A DNA stretch of 9,833 nucleotides from CAZVAR01 sp964625225 (GTDB lineage: Bacteria; Pseudomonadota; Alphaproteobacteria; JAJUGE01). Below the pieces are notes generated by a model. The model saw only the letters and a list, made by a program, of their open reading frames with translations, was not told the origin of the DNA and did not search any database. How positions within the stretch are numbered: position 1 is the stretch's first letter; the number at the start of each line of letters is the position of its first letter. Both the position numbers and the translations under genes were made by a program. This document shows positions 1 to 5,879 of the stretch, piece by piece. Location: positions 1-9,833 of the forward strand of contig CAZVAR010000138.1 of the NCBI GenBank assembly GCA_964625225.1. The letters are read 5' to 3'.

Positions 1-611
1 TAGACGACGATCGCGGCGCCGTGCTCGAACGGCCGGCAGAGGACGGGGGCCGCCGTATTGTCCATGATCAGCGGGATCCCGAAGCTGCGGCCGATATCCG
101 CGACCTCCTTGATCGGGAACACCGCCAGCTTCGGGTTCGGCAGCGTCTCGGCGTAGTAGGCGCGGGTCCGGTCGTCGGTCGCGCGCCGGAAGTTCTCCGG
201 ATCGCTCGGATCGACGAAGCGGACCTCGATGCCCTGGTCCTTGAGGGTGTTCGCGAACAGGTTCCAGGTGCCGCCGTAGAGATCGGTCGAACTCACCACA
301 TTGTCGCCGGCATGGGCGACGTTCTGGATGGCCAGCGCCGAGGCCGCCTGGCCGGATGCCAGCGCCAGGGCGGCCACTCCTCCCTCCAGCGCCGCGACGC
401 GCTTTTCCAATGCGTCCGCGGTCGGGTTCATGATACGGGTGTAGATATTGCCGAGCTCTTTGAGCGCGAACAGATTCGCGGCATGCTCGGTGTCGCGGAA
501 CTGGTAGGACGTCGTCTGGTAGATCGGCACGGCGACGGAGCCGGTGACCGGATCGCTACGATAGCCGGCGTGCAGGACGATCGTTTCCGGGTTTTTGCTC
601 TCGACGCTCAT
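1..611 (-). CDS. metY: O-acetylhomoserine sulfhydrylase / aminocarboxypropyltransferase (partial, C-terminus off left edge)
   Basis: This is the N-terminal 203 residues of a PLP-dependent Cys/Met-metabolism enzyme; family members are about 430 residues long. Such enzymes make homocysteine from O-acetylhomoserine and sulfide in the cytosol. Visible family motifs are HAGYRSDPVTGSVAVPIYQT (residues 14-33), YTRIMNPT (57-64), EKRVAALEGG (69-78), the ASGQAA turn (85-90), GDNVVSS..LYGGTWNLF (102-119), and MDNTAAP (183-189), where the Asp normally pairs with the PLP pyridine nitrogen. The catalytic lysine lies beyond the window. The ATG at 611 has a GGGAG Shine-Dalgarno on the minus strand (complement of 619-623), 7 nt upstream. 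It is divergent from the kinase-like gene. The MetY call rests on YTRIMNPT and LYGGTWNLF; a cystathionine gamma-synthase-type activity is less likely. No met riboswitch is recognisable in the short upstream gap. Confidence 0.88.
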   Translation of the reverse strand, partial: MSVESKNPETIVLHAGYRSDPVTGSVAVPIYQTTSYQFRDTEHAANLFALKELGNIYTRIMNPTADALEKRVAALEGGVAALALASGQAASALAIQNVAHAGDNVVSSTDLYGGTWNLFANTLKDQGIEVRFVDPSDPENFRRATDDRTRAYYAETLPNPKLAVFPIKEVADIGRSFGIPLIMDNTAAPVLCRPFEHGAAIVV

Positions 612-688
612 GCCTGATCTCCCGGCGGCTGATTATGCCGGCATCCTACCCGATTCCGGTTGCGAGGGAAGAGAGAGACGGCAGAGCC

Positions 689-1540
689 GTGGAATCGCCG
701 ATACGCAATGGTTCGTTGGACGGCCCGCACCCGACCGGGCCGGCCCTGCGCCCGCGCACCCACCCCTTCTCCTGGCGCGAGCGGCTGCAGTCGTACCTGT
801 TCAACCGCTGGCTGAAGCCGTTCTTGCCGCCGGCCCGCATCGAGTTCGTGCGGATCGGCGGCCGCCGCTTCAAGCGCGTGCGGATGAGCGGGTCGGCCGC
901 GGCCGCCCGGATGGAGCGCCGGCTGACCGAGTTCGACGACAGCCCCTATGTCACATCGCTCGTCCTGCGGGACGGCCGCGACATCTGGGTGGAGTACGTC
1001 ACCGGCGAGATACCGCGGCGGGCGGATGCGGAGACCGCCCGGCTGATCGCCGACTTCTTCGCGCACCTCTATGCGCGGTCGCCGCGCCGGATCCCGACCG
1101 ACGACACGCCCTATCACCGGCGCCTGCTGCGCGACATCCGCTTCCTCCACCTCGCCGGCCTGCTCGACGAGGCGCAGTACCGCGCGCTGCTGGCCCGGGC
1201 GGAGCGGGACAAGCCGGGCGAGGCCTGGATCGGCTATGACTATGCCGACGCGGTCCTGAAGAATTTCGTCATCCTGCCGGACCGGTCACGGGTCTGCGCG
1301 ATCGACATCGAAGGCCTGAAGGACGACCGGCTGATCGGGATGGGGCTCGCCAAATGCTGCTCGCGCGGCGGGCCGGCGTTCAGGGCGGCCCTGCTCGAGG
1401 GCGTCGTGCGGGCCGGCGTGCCGGACTTCCTGCCCTATTTCGGCTATGTCGAGCTCTGCGCCCGCGCCGGCTGGATGCGCAACGACCTGATCAAGAAGCC
1501 CTGGCGGCCGATCGACCCTGCGGCGCTGCTGGCGGCCTAG
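689..1540 (+). CDS. Kinase-fold (APH/LPS-kinase-like) protein, substrate unknown
   Basis: I do not recognise a named family, but the layout looks like a small protein-kinase/aminoglycoside-phosphotransferase fold. With the GTG start, 283 residues are encoded. The N-lobe is rich in basic strands, followed by a hinge-like WVEYVTGE (100-107). The catalytic-loop-like segment GYDYADAVLKNF (182-193) keeps the D-x4-N spacing (D187, N192). AIDIEG (204-209) carries the metal-binding-type Asp (D206). The usual His of H-x-D is a Tyr (Y185). There are no membrane segments, and the N-terminal 25 or so residues are Pro-rich. I chose GTG 689 because an AG-rich Shine-Dalgarno stretch (665-676) precedes it. 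An in-frame ATG at 635 would add 18 residues and leave only 23 bp to the divergent metY. The gene ends in a strong hairpin, so it is probably monocistronic. A sugar, lipid A or small-molecule kinase is possible; a pseudokinase cannot be excluded. Confidence 0.7.
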   Translation: MESPIRNGSLDGPHPTGPALRPRTHPFSWRERLQSYLFNRWLKPFLPPARIEFVRIGGRRFKRVRMSGSAAAARMERRLTEFDDSPYVTSLVLRDGRDIWVEYVTGEIPRRADAETARLIADFFAHLYARSPRRIPTDDTPYHRRLLRDIRFLHLAGLLDEAQYRALLARAERDKPGEAWIGYDYADAVLKNFVILPDRSRVCAIDIEGLKDDRLIGMGLAKCCSRGGPAFRAALLEGVVRAGVPDFLPYFGYVELCARAGWMRNDLIKKPWRPIDPAALLAA

Positions 1541-1580
1541 ACGGGGCCGTCGGGACCCGGGCGCGGCCGCGCCGGCGACC

Positions 1581-1617
1581 GTCGCCGCGCCGCACCGCCG
1601 GCGCGGCGGCACTCTTT
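1581..1617 (+). terminator. Intrinsic terminator after the kinase-like gene
   Basis: A 12-bp stem (1581-1592 with 1599-1610, one G-U pair, otherwise GC-rich) closes a 6-nt loop and is followed by ACTCTTTA, a short T-rich tail. It starts 40 nt after the stop codon at 1540. An alternative 12-bp pairing (1566-1577 with 1596-1607) uses the same right arm with a longer loop. The hairpin separates this gene from the next one on the same strand. Confidence 0.55.
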
Positions 1618-1644
1618 ACCGGGATGCGTCGGGCGCGGCATGCT
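1615..1644 (+). promoter_or_regulatory. Weak candidate sigma-70 promoter for oxaloacetate decarboxylase
   Basis: TTTACC (1615-1620) and CATGCT (1639-1644) are separated by 18 nt, directly after the upstream terminator and about 60 nt before the next start codon. The match to consensus is modest. The position, between a terminator and a gene that needs its own promoter, is the main argument. Confidence 0.25.
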
Positions 1645-1701
1645 GGCCGCCGCCGGAGCCCGTTCCGGCCGGCACAACCCCAGCGAAAGGATCCCGAGAC
1701 G

Positions 1702-2568
1702 ATGCACTGGACCGAGCGGCGCGAGCGCTTCCGCACCATCCTGGCCGGGGACCGCTGCGTGCATCCCGCGTCCGTGTTCGACCCGATCTCGGCGCGCATC
1801 GCTGAGGATCTGGGCTTCGAGGTCGGAATGTTCGCCGGCTCGATCGCCTCGCTCACGGTGCTCGGCGCGCCGGATCTCATCCTCCTGTCCCTGACCGAGT
1901 TCGCCGGGCAGGCCTACCGGATTTGCCGCGCCGGCAATCTGCCGCTGCTGGTCGATGCCGATCACGGCTACGGCAACGCCCTGAACGTCAAGCGGACGGT
2001 CGAGGAACTCGAGACCGCGGGGGTCGCCGCGCTGACGATTGAGGACACCGTTCTGCCCAGGCCGTTCGGCGCGGGCGAGGCGCCGCGGTTGATCCCGATC
2101 GAGGAGGGCGTCGGCAAGATGCGCGCCGCGCTCGCCGGGCGCCAGGACCCGCGCCTGGTCGTCGTCGGGCGGACCAGCGCCATGGCGGTGACGGGCGTGG
2201 AGGACGCCGTGGCCCGCGCCCGGGCCTACGAGGCGGCGGGCGTGGACGCGCTGTTCCTGGTCGGCGTGCGGACCCGCGACCAGCTCGAGGCGGTCGCGTC
2301 CGCGGTGCGTATCCCGCTCATTCTCGGCGGCGCCGGGCCGGAGGTCGCCGACCGCGACTATCTCGGCGCGCAGGGCGTGCGGATCTGCCTGCAGGGTCAC
2401 CAGCCCTTCGCGGCTGCGGTGCGCGCCGTCCACGACACGCTCAAGGCGCTTCGGGAGGGGATGCCGCCGGCCCGGCTGGAGGCTCTCGCCTCGGACGCGC
2501 TGATGAAGCAGGTCTCCCGCGAGGCCGATTACGTCCGCTGGACGGAGGCGTTTCTCGGCGGCGGGTGA
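1702..2568 (+). CDS. Oxaloacetate decarboxylase, PEP mutase/isocitrate lyase superfamily
   Basis: A complete 288-residue TIM-barrel enzyme, the usual length for the PA4872-type family (about 287). Members decarboxylate oxaloacetate to pyruvate with Mg2+ in the cytosol. Sequence marks are CVHPASVFDPISARIAEDLG (19-38), AGSIASL (45-51, substrate-contact Ser47), the Mg2+-binding VDADHGYGNALN (84-95, D85/D87), LTIEDTVLP (111-119), GRTSAM (156-161, R157) and the family-typical His in QGHQP (H233). The isocitrate-lyase signature KKCGH is absent, so it is not an isocitrate or methylisocitrate lyase. The ATG at 1702 is preceded by AAAGGA (1686-1691) at 10 nt. The reading frame stays open upstream into the previous gene, but residue homology begins at this ATG. 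It converges with the MATE gene, 39 bp between stops. A PEP-mutase-like C-C lyase acting on a related 2-oxoacid is the alternative. Confidence 0.87.
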   Translation: MHWTERRERFRTILAGDRCVHPASVFDPISARIAEDLGFEVGMFAGSIASLTVLGAPDLILLSLTEFAGQAYRICRAGNLPLLVDADHGYGNALNVKRTVEELETAGVAALTIEDTVLPRPFGAGEAPRLIPIEEGVGKMRAALAGRQDPRLVVVGRTSAMAVTGVEDAVARARAYEAAGVDALFLVGVRTRDQLEAVASAVRIPLILGGAGPEVADRDYLGAQGVRICLQGHQPFAAAVRAVHDTLKALREGMPPARLEALASDALMKQVSREADYVRWTEAFLGGG

Positions 2569-2599
2569 GCCGTCCGCCGCCGGGCGCGGCCGCCCACCG

Positions 2600-2621
2600 G
2601 GCCGGCGTCACCGCGCCGGCC
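2600..2621. terminator. GC-rich stem-loop between convergent genes
   Basis: Perfect 8-bp arms GGCCGGCG (2600-2607) and CGCCGGCC (2614-2621) enclose 6 nt that include the MATE stop codon. A smaller hairpin (2582-2586 with 2591-2595) sits just to the left. Neither has a U-tract. They could help end transcription from both sides of the convergent junction, but the function is inferred from position only. Confidence 0.3.
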
Positions 2622-4005
2622 GCAGCAGCGGGCCGCCGGCGCTCAGCATGCCGAGGCCGAACATGACCGAGGCGGCGGCGACGGCGAGGAACAGGCCGGA
2701 CAGCCCGCCGCCCGGGTGCATCACCGCGACGCCGCCGCCGGCCACGACCGTCGCCAGGCGGGCCGTGCTGACGAGGAACGGCCGGAGCGCGTCCCCGGCG
2801 CCGAACGCGGCGAACAGGAGGCCGAGCCCGAAGCCGAAGACGGGGTAGGTGGGGCCGACGATCCGCAGATAGTCCGCGCCGGCCCGGGCGACCGTCGGCT
2901 CGGCGGTGAACAGGCTCATCCACTGCGCCGGCATCAGCACCGCGACGGCTGCGAAGCCCAGGCCGATCGCCGCCGAGACCGCCGCGCCGGTCCATGCGAT
3001 CCGCCGCGCCCGCGCGGCCGCCCCCGCTCCCAGATTGGTGGCCACCATGGTGATCACTGCGGATCCGAGGGCGAACAGGATCGGGAGCTGAAGCAGCTCG
3101 AGCCGCGTCGCCGCGCCGTAGCCGGCGAGGGCGGCGGCGCCGACGCTGCCGACCAGGGCGGTCGCGACCAGGGTCGTCGCCTGCATCTGGACGACGTTGA
3201 GGGCGCCGAACCCGCCGACCCGCAGGATCGCGCGGAAATGTGCCGGGTCCGCCCGGAACGGCCGGAGCGCGAGGCGGACCGCGCCGCGTCCGGTCAGGAG
3301 GTAGACCAGCAGGATCAGGCTGCCGGTGGCATAGGATGCCAGCACGGCGATGGCCGCACCCGTCACGCCGAGCTGCGGGACCGGGCCCCAGCCCAGGATC
3401 AGCGCCGGGGACAGCAGCAGATGGACGGCCTCGCCGGCGACGATGGCGCCGGCCGGGACCGTCATGGTGCCGGTGCCGCGGACGATGTTGGCCAGCGTGT
3501 TCATCAGCCAGACCACGAGGCAACCGCCGAAGACGAGGTGGGAGTAGGCGATGGCGGCCGCGAGGCTGGCCCCCTCGGCGCCCATGCCCCGGTAGAGCGC
3601 CGGGCCGGCCGCCAGCATCGCGAGACCGGACAGTGCGGCGAGTCCGGTCGCGAGGGCGACCGCGTGCGCCGCCAGTGCGTCGGCGTCGCGGCGGCGGCCG
3701 CTGCCCAACGCCCGGGCGATCGCGGCGGCGACCCCGGCGCCGATGCCGCCGGCCGACATCATCTGCATCACCAGGAAGAGCGGGAACACCAGCGAGACGC
3801 CCGCCAGCGCCTCCGTGCCGAGCCAGGCGATGAAGACCGCATCGAAGGCGATGAAGGCGATGCGTGCCGCCGCCTCGCCCAGGTTCGGCCCCGCCAGCCG
3901 CAGCAGGGTCGGGAGCACCGGCCCCTCCAGCAGGAGCCGCGTGCGGTCCGGGATCGCCGGCCGGGACGGTGCCGTCGTTCCGACCGTGGGGTTGACCGTC
4001 TGCAT
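2608..4005 (-). CDS. MATE family multidrug/cation antiporter
   Basis: A 465-residue integral inner-membrane exporter, a normal length for the MATE family (12 helices in two halves, Na+- or H+-coupled drug efflux). The N-terminal half begins with a soluble tail (1-30). It then shows the MATE pattern DAVFIAWLGTEALAGVSLVFPL, followed by GGIGAGVAAAIARALGSGRRRDAD, the conserved 'G-G-G-A-R-G' loop. Hydrophobic segments alternate with short basic loops to the C-terminus, and the second half repeats the plan (around GYGAATRLELLQLPILFALG). The ATG at 4005 has an excellent Shine-Dalgarno, GGAGGT (complement of 4011-4016), 5 nt upstream. It is transcribed divergently from an XRE regulator across 131 bp of repeat-containing DNA, which suggests local control. 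The substrate cannot be read from sequence. NorM-like drug efflux is the default; the DinF-like branch is an alternative. Confidence 0.9.
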   Translation of the reverse strand: MQTVNPTVGTTAPSRPAIPDRTRLLLEGPVLPTLLRLAGPNLGEAAARIAFIAFDAVFIAWLGTEALAGVSLVFPLFLVMQMMSAGGIGAGVAAAIARALGSGRRRDADALAAHAVALATGLAALSGLAMLAAGPALYRGMGAEGASLAAAIAYSHLVFGGCLVVWLMNTLANIVRGTGTMTVPAGAIVAGEAVHLLLSPALILGWGPVPQLGVTGAAIAVLASYATGSLILLVYLLTGRGAVRLALRPFRADPAHFRAILRVGGFGALNVVQMQATTLVATALVGSVGAAALAGYGAATRLELLQLPILFALGSAVITMVATNLGAGAAARARRIAWTGAAVSAAIGLGFAAVAVLMPAQWMSLFTAEPTVARAGADYLRIVGPTYPVFGFGLGLLFAAFGAGDALRPFLVSTARLATVVAGGGVAVMHPGGGLSGLFLAVAAASVMFGLGMLSAGGPLLRPAR

Positions 4006-4060
4006 GGAACACCTCCGCCGAAATCCGGGGCGACGATCGGAGCGTCGGTGGGGCGCGGCA

Positions 4061-4086
4061 ATTACGTCGCAGGTAATCGTCGCAGG
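4061..4086. promoter_or_regulatory. Candidate operator in the MATE/XRE divergent intergenic region
   Basis: Two exact copies of CGTCGCAGG (4065-4073 and 4078-4086) lie 13 bp apart. The first is framed by an inverted pair, ATTAC (4061-4065) and GTAAT (4073-4077), with a 7-nt spacer. A distal CGACGAT (4031-4037) is the reverse complement of ATCGTCG (4076-4082). A possible -10 for the regulator gene, TAGGCT (4100-4105), would put its -35 region inside the repeats. Binding of the adjacent XRE protein, with autoregulation and control of the exporter, is an inference. Confidence 0.45.
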
Positions 4087-4136
4087 GCGGCGTTGGGGCT
4101 AGGCTCCGGAAGAGCTGGCGCAGCGGAGTTGGGAGC

Positions 4137-5048
4137 ATGATGGACGGGACGTTCGGCGGCATGCTGGCGGACTGGCGCCGGGCGCGGCGGATGAGCCAGC
4201 TCGATCTCGCCCTGGATGCCGGCATCTCGGCGCGGCATCTCAGTTTCGTCGAGACGGGACGCGCGCGACCGAGCCGCGACACGGTGCTGACGCTGTGCAG
4301 CGCGCTCCGGATACCGCCGCGGGATCGCAACAGCCTGCTGCTCGCGGCCGGATTCGCGCCGGTCTACCGCGAGACCGCGCTCGACGACCCGCAGATGGCG
4401 CCGGTGCTGGCCACGCTGGTGCTGATCCTGCGGCGGCAGGAGCCGTTCCCGGCGGTCGTGCTCGACCGCAACTGGGACATCGTGATGGCGAACCGGTCCT
4501 ATTCCCGGATCGTCGCGGCGGCCCTGCCGGAGGGACAGGCCATGCCGGCACCGTTCGAGCTGGCGGCCGCGCCGCGCCCGAACCTGCTCCGCCTCCTGTG
4601 CGGCCCGGCGGGCCTGCGGCCCCTGCTGCGCAACTGGGAAGCGGTCGTGCGTGCGGTGCTGGCGCGCGTCCGGCGCGAGATCGCCGGCGACCGCGATCCC
4701 AAACGGCGGCTGCTTCTGGAGAGCGTGCAGCGTGAGGCCGGCATGGCTGCCCGGCACCCGGCCTCCGAGGCGAGCGTCGATCTCGTGATCCCGGTCGAGC
4801 TGGGCCCGGCGGAGCGGCCGCTCCGTCTCCTCAGCACGATCGCGACCCTCGGCACGGCCCAGGACATCACCCTTCAGGATCTCCGGATCGAGCTGTTCTA
4901 TCCCGCCGACGCGGACACCGACCGCGCCATGCACGAGGCCGACGCTCCGGACGGCACCGGGCCCGAGACCCCGCCGCCTCCGCCCGGCCGGGATCGCGAC
5001 ACCCCGGGCGTTGCGGGGGGTGCCGCAGGGGGTGAAACGGGCGCATAG
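4137..5048 (+). CDS. XRE-family helix-turn-helix regulator with MmyB-like ligand-binding domain
   Basis: 303 residues. An N-terminal XRE/Cro-type HTH (about 8-62) includes RRARRMSQLDLALDAGIS and the recognition-helix region ARHLSFVETGRARPSRDTV. It is followed by an MmyB-like sensor domain (about 95-260) with the typical VLDRNWDIVMANRSYSRI start and a C-terminal RLLSTIATLGTAQDITLQDLRIELFYPAD block. The last 38 or so residues are Pro/Gly/Ala-rich and probably disordered, which is longer than the usual end of this family. GGAG (4125-4128) lies 8 nt before the ATG at 4137. A second ATG at 4140, with GGGAG 4 nt upstream, is a near-equal alternative. It is divergent from a MATE exporter gene, so control of that transporter and of itself is likely but inferred. 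MmyB-type domains are thought to bind small hydrophobic ligands; the ligand here is unknown. Confidence 0.9.
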   Translation: MMDGTFGGMLADWRRARRMSQLDLALDAGISARHLSFVETGRARPSRDTVLTLCSALRIPPRDRNSLLLAAGFAPVYRETALDDPQMAPVLATLVLILRRQEPFPAVVLDRNWDIVMANRSYSRIVAAALPEGQAMPAPFELAAAPRPNLLRLLCGPAGLRPLLRNWEAVVRAVLARVRREIAGDRDPKRRLLLESVQREAGMAARHPASEASVDLVIPVELGPAERPLRLLSTIATLGTAQDITLQDLRIELFYPADADTDRAMHEADAPDGTGPETPPPPPGRDRDTPGVAGGAAGGETGA

Positions 5049-5121
5049 CCGTCCCCTGCCGGACCCCTGCGGCCGGAAGCGTCGGCGGGGAGTCGGACGT
5101 AGGGGAGGGGAGAGACGGTGC

Positions 5122-5517
5122 GTGCGGACGGACTGGCCGTGCTGGTGCGCGACGGGGGGCAGCCGGACCTTCCGGACCGACCCGGGGCCTTCCCCGTCGG
5201 CTGGAGGGGCTGGGGGTCCGTCCGGAGTTCCGGAAGAGCCCGATTCTTCGTCCGACCCCCCTGAAGGCGAGCCGATCGACCTGGGCTTCACCTGCACGAA
5301 CCGCCGGCTATGGAGCCATGCAGCCGACGGGCCCGCACCGCACCGGCCGAGTCGCGTCTGGCTCGAAGACGTTGCCGAAGCCTGCGGCGGTCACGTCGAC
5401 ACGGAGCGGTCGGACGGTCGCCGGCATGTCTGCATCGGCGGCGAGACACCGCGGATCGGAGCCGCCATTCCGCATTTCGACGGCTGGCGTCATGCCATCG
5501 AGCGCTTGACGGGCTGA
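5122..5517 (+). CDS. Hypothetical protein, weakly supported
   Basis: I do not recognise this frame. From GTG 5122 it encodes 131 residues. The first 55 or so are low-complexity Gly/Pro/Ser/Thr. The C-terminal 85 are more protein-like, around RVWLEDVAEACGGHVDTERS and HVCIGGETPRIG, and keep a G/C-biased third position. A purine-rich Shine-Dalgarno (5102-5114) precedes it by about 9 nt. The same Shine-Dalgarno also serves GTG 5118, only 4 nt upstream in another frame, which encodes a 48-residue peptide (stop 5262-5264). The true start, or whether the two frames were once a single gene broken by a frameshift, cannot be decided here. The frame extends further left to TTG 5011, overlapping the XRE gene. 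No membrane segment or signal peptide is seen. Confidence 0.35.
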   Translation: MRTDWPCWCATGGSRTFRTDPGPSPSAGGAGGPSGVPEEPDSSSDPPEGEPIDLGFTCTNRRLWSHAADGPAPHRPSRVWLEDVAEACGGHVDTERSDGRRHVCIGGETPRIGAAIPHFDGWRHAIERLTG

Positions 5518-5518
5518 C

Positions 5519-5550
5519 CGGACCGACCCGGACAGGTCCGTTGAGGGTTT
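5519..5550 (+). terminator. Weak stem-loop just after the hypothetical frame
   Basis: CGGACC (5519-5524) pairs with GGTCCG (5535-5540) across a 10-nt loop. It starts 2 nt after the stop codon and is followed by TTGAGGGTTT. A 6-bp stem with an interrupted T-tract is weak. Its placement immediately after the stop codon gives slight support to the hypothetical gene being real. The rest of 5551-5655 shows no gene. Confidence 0.25.
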
Positions 5551-5655
5551 ACATCGGGCGTTCGTTCGGTACGGGGCGATCGATCGCGGGTTCCGAGGAT
5601 GGGGCGCGATGTCCGATGGCGTCGCGCGTCGTCGTGCGGCACCGCCCGGAAAGCC

Positions 5656-5689
5656 ACGGGGGCCTGGCCGTTTCCGGCCAGGCCCCCGT
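5656..5689 (-). terminator. Perfect 15-bp stem-loop downstream of tRNA-Ala
   Basis: ACGGGGGCCTGGCCG (5656-5670) and its exact reverse complement (5675-5689) are separated by 4 nt, read as a GAAA tetraloop on the minus strand. It begins 6 nt beyond the encoded CCA end of the tRNA. On the minus strand it is followed by GGCTTTCC, a minimal T-rich tail. It is probably the tRNA terminator or 3' processing barrier, and being symmetrical it could also stop transcription arriving from the left. Confidence 0.6.
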
Positions 5690-5695
5690 TCGAAT

Positions 5696-5771
<76 letters not shown>

Positions 5772-5787
5772 AGCGGGATAGCCCAGC

Positions 5788-5807
5788 CGGCGGGAGCCCT
5801 CCCGCCG
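5788..5807 (-). other. Hairpin in the tRNA-Ala 5' leader
   Basis: CGGCGGGA (5788-5795) and TCCCGCCG (5800-5807) form a perfect 8-bp stem with a 4-nt loop. It lies 16 nt before the mature tRNA 5' end and downstream of the proposed promoter, so it would be part of the precursor. There is no T-tract on either strand. It could guide leader processing or stop read-through from the TIGR02300 gene. Confidence 0.45.
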
Positions 5808-5824
5808 ACCGGACACCCGATCAC

Positions 5825-5852
5825 ATAGTAAAACGCCCCCCGTCCCTGCAAG
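5825..5852 (-). promoter_or_regulatory. Probable promoter of tRNA-Ala
   Basis: On the minus strand, CTTGCA (5852-5847) and TACTAT (5830-5825) are 16 nt apart, or TTGCAG with 15 nt. They sit between the TIGR02300 stop codon and the tRNA. The AT-rich -10 stands out in this GC-rich DNA. The start point would fall near 5818, giving a leader of about 45-50 nt. Confidence 0.55.
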
Positions 5853-5879
5853 AGGGAAAATCGCTTCGGCCGCCGCGGG

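Noticed and set aside
21..617. A plus-strand 198-codon frame at the left end.
   Set aside because: It is antisense to the clear metY reading on the minus strand, and its composition is non-biological.
612..688. A possible SAM-type riboswitch upstream of metY.
   Set aside because: The gap is short and shared with a divergent gene, and I see no SAM-I or SAM-II conserved core or pseudoknot pattern.
2441..4330. A 629-codon minus-strand frame overlapping the MATE gene and more.
   Set aside because: It is out of frame with the clear MATE protein and has the low-complexity Arg/Pro/Gly composition expected of GC-rich shadow frames.
4062..5297. A 411-codon minus-strand frame antisense to the XRE regulator.
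   Set aside because: It shows only shadow composition and no recognisable motif. The plus-strand XRE/MmyB protein is convincing.
5576..5587. The 12-bp perfect palindrome GCGATCGATCGC.
   Set aside because: It is a single short palindrome in a non-coding stretch with no second copy or adjacent promoter. It is easily due to chance.
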